Below, piece after piece: positions 5,306-5,341 of a stretch of 5,341 nucleotides of DNA (positions within the stretch are counted from its first letter, which is position 1; each line of letters begins with the position of its first letter). The stretch spans positions 1 to 5,341 of the forward strand of contig SXRI01000100.1 in the NCBI GenBank assembly GCA_005793615.1, given 5' to 3'. The translations under genes and the position numbers were made by a program. The notes beneath the pieces were generated by a model. That model saw only the letters and a list, made by a program, of their open reading frames with translations, was not told where the DNA came from and did no database searches. The stretch is from Bdellovibrionales bacterium (GTDB lineage: Bacteria; Bdellovibrionota; Bdellovibrionia; Bdellovibrionales; JAMPXM01).

Positions 5306-5341
5306 TCAGTCAAGGGTGGCTCGGGCCTTGCGCTGCGACTC
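5306..5341 (-). CDS. Possible C-terminal end of an IstB-like ATPase (partial)
   Basis: On the minus strand the right edge reads ESQRKARATLD followed by TGA (5306-5308), with the 5' part outside the window. In IS21-family elements istB, the AAA+ helper of the IstA transposase, is the last gene before the right end and often ends with an E-S-x-R-[KR]-like basic tail, which this resembles. The position, about 100 bases inside the element, fits. Eleven residues are too few for a firm call, and two other frames are also open at the edge. Confidence 0.35.
   Translation of the reverse strand, partial: ESQRKARATLD

Larger units (their letters stand above)
5202..5341. mobile_element. End of an IS21-family insertion sequence (runs off the window)
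   Basis: Immediately after the ThrRS homology breaks, the sequence begins TGAGTGCG and shows two tandem copies of an end-type repeat: TTTCGGTT-aagg-CGCCCGGCT (5212-5232) and TTTCGGTT-cgattc-CGCCCGGCT (5234-5256). A GGAGCGTAGCGACG stretch follows. Ends starting with TG and carrying multiple roughly 20-bp terminal repeats of this kind are a hallmark of IS21-family elements. The exact tip (TG at 5202 or 5206) and the target duplication cannot be fixed without the other junction. If the istB-like fragment is correct, this is the right end, downstream of istB. Confidence 0.7.

Noticed and set aside
5311..5326. AAGGGTGGCTCGGGCC, resembling the T-box consensus AGGGTGG...
   Set aside because: It lies downstream of the ThrRS start and inside IS DNA, with no specifier stem or terminator after it. 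No T-box motif occurs in the true upstream region (4369-4716).

Overview
The window looks like chromosomal or accessory DNA from a Gram-negative, probably proteobacterial, organism of moderate GC content. The grounds are a MacB/LolCDE-type ABC exporter with a membrane-anchored periplasmic adaptor, a Rob-like AraC regulator, a leader-peptide type attenuator, and an IS21-type insertion sequence end. I cannot assign a genus.

Positions 83-4368 hold five minus-strand genes, read from right to left. They are an AraC/Rob-like regulator with a GyrI-like ligand-binding domain (3481-4368), a phosphinothricin-acetyltransferase-like GNAT enzyme (stop at 2882), a short HlyD/MacA-like periplasmic adaptor (2023-2796), a four-helix MacB/FtsX-type permease (766-2016) and its ATPase (83-766). 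Regulator and acetyltransferase are packed together, as are adaptor, permease and ATPase; 85 bases separate the two groups. A ligand-sensing activator next to a small-molecule acetyltransferase and an exporter suggests a detoxification or export module, but the substrate is unknown and no outer-membrane TolC-like gene is visible.

Positions 4369-4716 form a divergent intergenic region. Its right part contains what looks like a classical threonine attenuator: an 18-residue leader peptide ORF ending P-T-S-T-T-T-P-stop, then mutually exclusive hairpins, the last a GC hairpin followed by a T-rich run. It lies directly upstream of a plus-strand threonyl-tRNA synthetase-like gene (ATG at 4717). That gene starts at the catalytic core, with no TGS or editing domain.

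The synthetase gene is broken. Homology runs to about residue 161 (near 5200), keeping motif 1, motif 2 and two of three zinc ligands, then switches abruptly to DNA with the repeated TTTCGGTT...CGCCCGGCT architecture of IS21-family ends. The remaining window (about 5202-5341) is IS DNA, with a possible 3' end of an istB-like gene on the minus strand running off the right edge. The most notable feature is the threonine-sensing leader coupled to an editing-domain-less ThrRS that an IS has interrupted.
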